This document shows, piece by piece, positions 63,542 through 64,000 of a stretch of DNA of 64,000 nucleotides. The position numbers and the translations under genes are program-made. The stretch lies in the NCBI RefSeq assembly GCF_030512175.1, contig NZ_JAULBL010000001.1:434001-498000 (forward strand). The letters run 5' to 3'. Position 1 is the stretch's first letter; every line of letters begins with the position of its first letter. This stretch comes from Paeniglutamicibacter sulfureus. GTDB lineage: Bacteria; Actinomycetota; Actinomycetes; Actinomycetales; Micrococcaceae. The notes beneath the pieces were generated by a model. That model saw nothing but the letters and a program-made list of their open reading frames with translations, had not been told where the DNA came from and ran no database searches.

Positions 63542-64000
63542 TTGGACGGCACGAACCTTGATCACCACCCATCCAGGGTGGACATGCAAAATTGGCAACT
63601 GCCGCAAAACCTGCGCTGGTCCTTCCAGCACATGGCCGAGTTCCTGCCCACCGCGGTGATCTCGCGGGGGCTGGAACCGGCCTCCAAACTGCCGGCCGCC
63701 CACCGCGACCTGGACTCGATCATGCTGGCCCCGGCCGGTCCCGAGGAAGCGCCGATGAGCGTGGGCTCGGTCATGGGCATGAGCGACACCGACGGGTGGA
63801 TGCTTCTGCACCGCGGCTCGGTGCTTACCGAACAGTACTTCGGGGAGATGACCGCCGACACCGAGCACCTGCTGATGTCGGTGAGCAAGTCGCTGGTCGG
63901 CGCCGTCGCCGGGGCGCTGTATGACGCGGGGATGCTGGATCCCGAGGCGCTGTTGACCGACTATGTGCCCACCCTGGCCGATTCCGGCTACGCAGGGGCC
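63542..64000 (+). CDS. NylB-like serine hydrolase (beta-lactamase fold), partial
   Basis: The frame runs to the window end without a stop. It reads LRWSFQHMAEFLPTAVISRG, DGWMLLHRGSVLTEQYFG and LLMSVSKSLVGAVAG, where SVSK is the SxxK catalytic site (Ser codon at 63878), followed by DYVPTLADSGYAGA. The pattern matches 6-aminohexanoate-dimer hydrolase and related esterases. I prefer the TTG at 63542 because GGAAGGA stands 7 bases before it; ATG codons at 63494, 63515 and 63584 are alternatives. Probably functionally linked to the ATP-grasp gene. Confidence 0.83.
   Translation, partial: MDGTNLDHHPSRVDMQNWQLPQNLRWSFQHMAEFLPTAVISRGLEPASKLPAAHRDLDSIMLAPAGPEEAPMSVGSVMGMSDTDGWMLLHRGSVLTEQYFGEMTADTEHLLMSVSKSLVGAVAGALYDAGMLDPEALLTDYVPTLADSGYAGA

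Overview
The window is high-GC DNA from an actinobacterium. The gene content (rpsB-tsf-pyrH-frr-cdsA block, a SAM-IV type riboswitch before metY-metX, frequent GTG/TTG starts, a glyS/dusB/dgt-like/dnaG/tRNA-Asn block) points to the Micrococcaceae, that is Arthrobacter in the broad sense (Paeniglutamicibacter or Glutamicibacter-like). The species call is inference. I see no insertion sequence, CRISPR array or prophage.

Layout. 1-6.3 kb: two DUF485/sodium-acetate-type symporter pairs flanking a LytS/LytR-type two-component pair. 6.3-12.4 kb: core genes on the minus strand (DivIVA-like, cdsA, frr, pyrH, tsf, rpsB) and a divergent secreted M23-family protein. 12.4-18.2 kb: envelope and lipid genes (two GT4 glycosyltransferases, a DMT transporter, a CDP-alcohol phosphatidyltransferase, a holin-superfamily III protein) with tRNA-Met and tRNA-Asn. 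18.2-26.4 kb: an ABC-F ATPase and a lipase maturation factor homologue between two identical tRNA-Asn genes, then dnaG, a dGTPase-like gene and dusB. 26.5-37.5 kb: a flavin monooxygenase-like gene, two paralogous GntR/membrane-protein modules, GNAT, glyS, an AhpD-like protein, two tandem YdcZ-type transporters, an S4 protein and an esterase. 37.6-45.2 kb: SGNH hydrolase, metX-metY under the riboswitch, VOC, CPBP protease, a phosphotransferase, arfB, tpx. 45.2-57.6 kb: histidine degradation (hut) genes. 57.6-64 kb: a sugar-kinase-like gene, small unknowns, a broken peroxiredoxin, an ATP-grasp protein with a very long low-complexity tail, and the start of a NylB-like serine hydrolase cut by the window end.

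How the genes work together. The hut genes form a complete route from histidine to glutamate if the M20 amidohydrolase replaces HutG: HutH (plus strand) makes urocanate, then HutU, HutI and HutF act, with a YjiH membrane protein as candidate transporter and an IclR regulator beside a perfect palindrome. metY ends on the metX start, so the SAM riboswitch should control both. The two GntR/membrane modules share the same double operator architecture (two 8-6-8 inverted repeats exactly 37 bp apart, covering the -35 and -10), which is the best evidence for an undescribed regulatory system here. The other candidate is the ATP-grasp ligase with a roughly 385-residue Ala/Lys/Thr/Pro tail followed by an amide-hydrolase-type serine enzyme, with four consecutive small hairpins between them.
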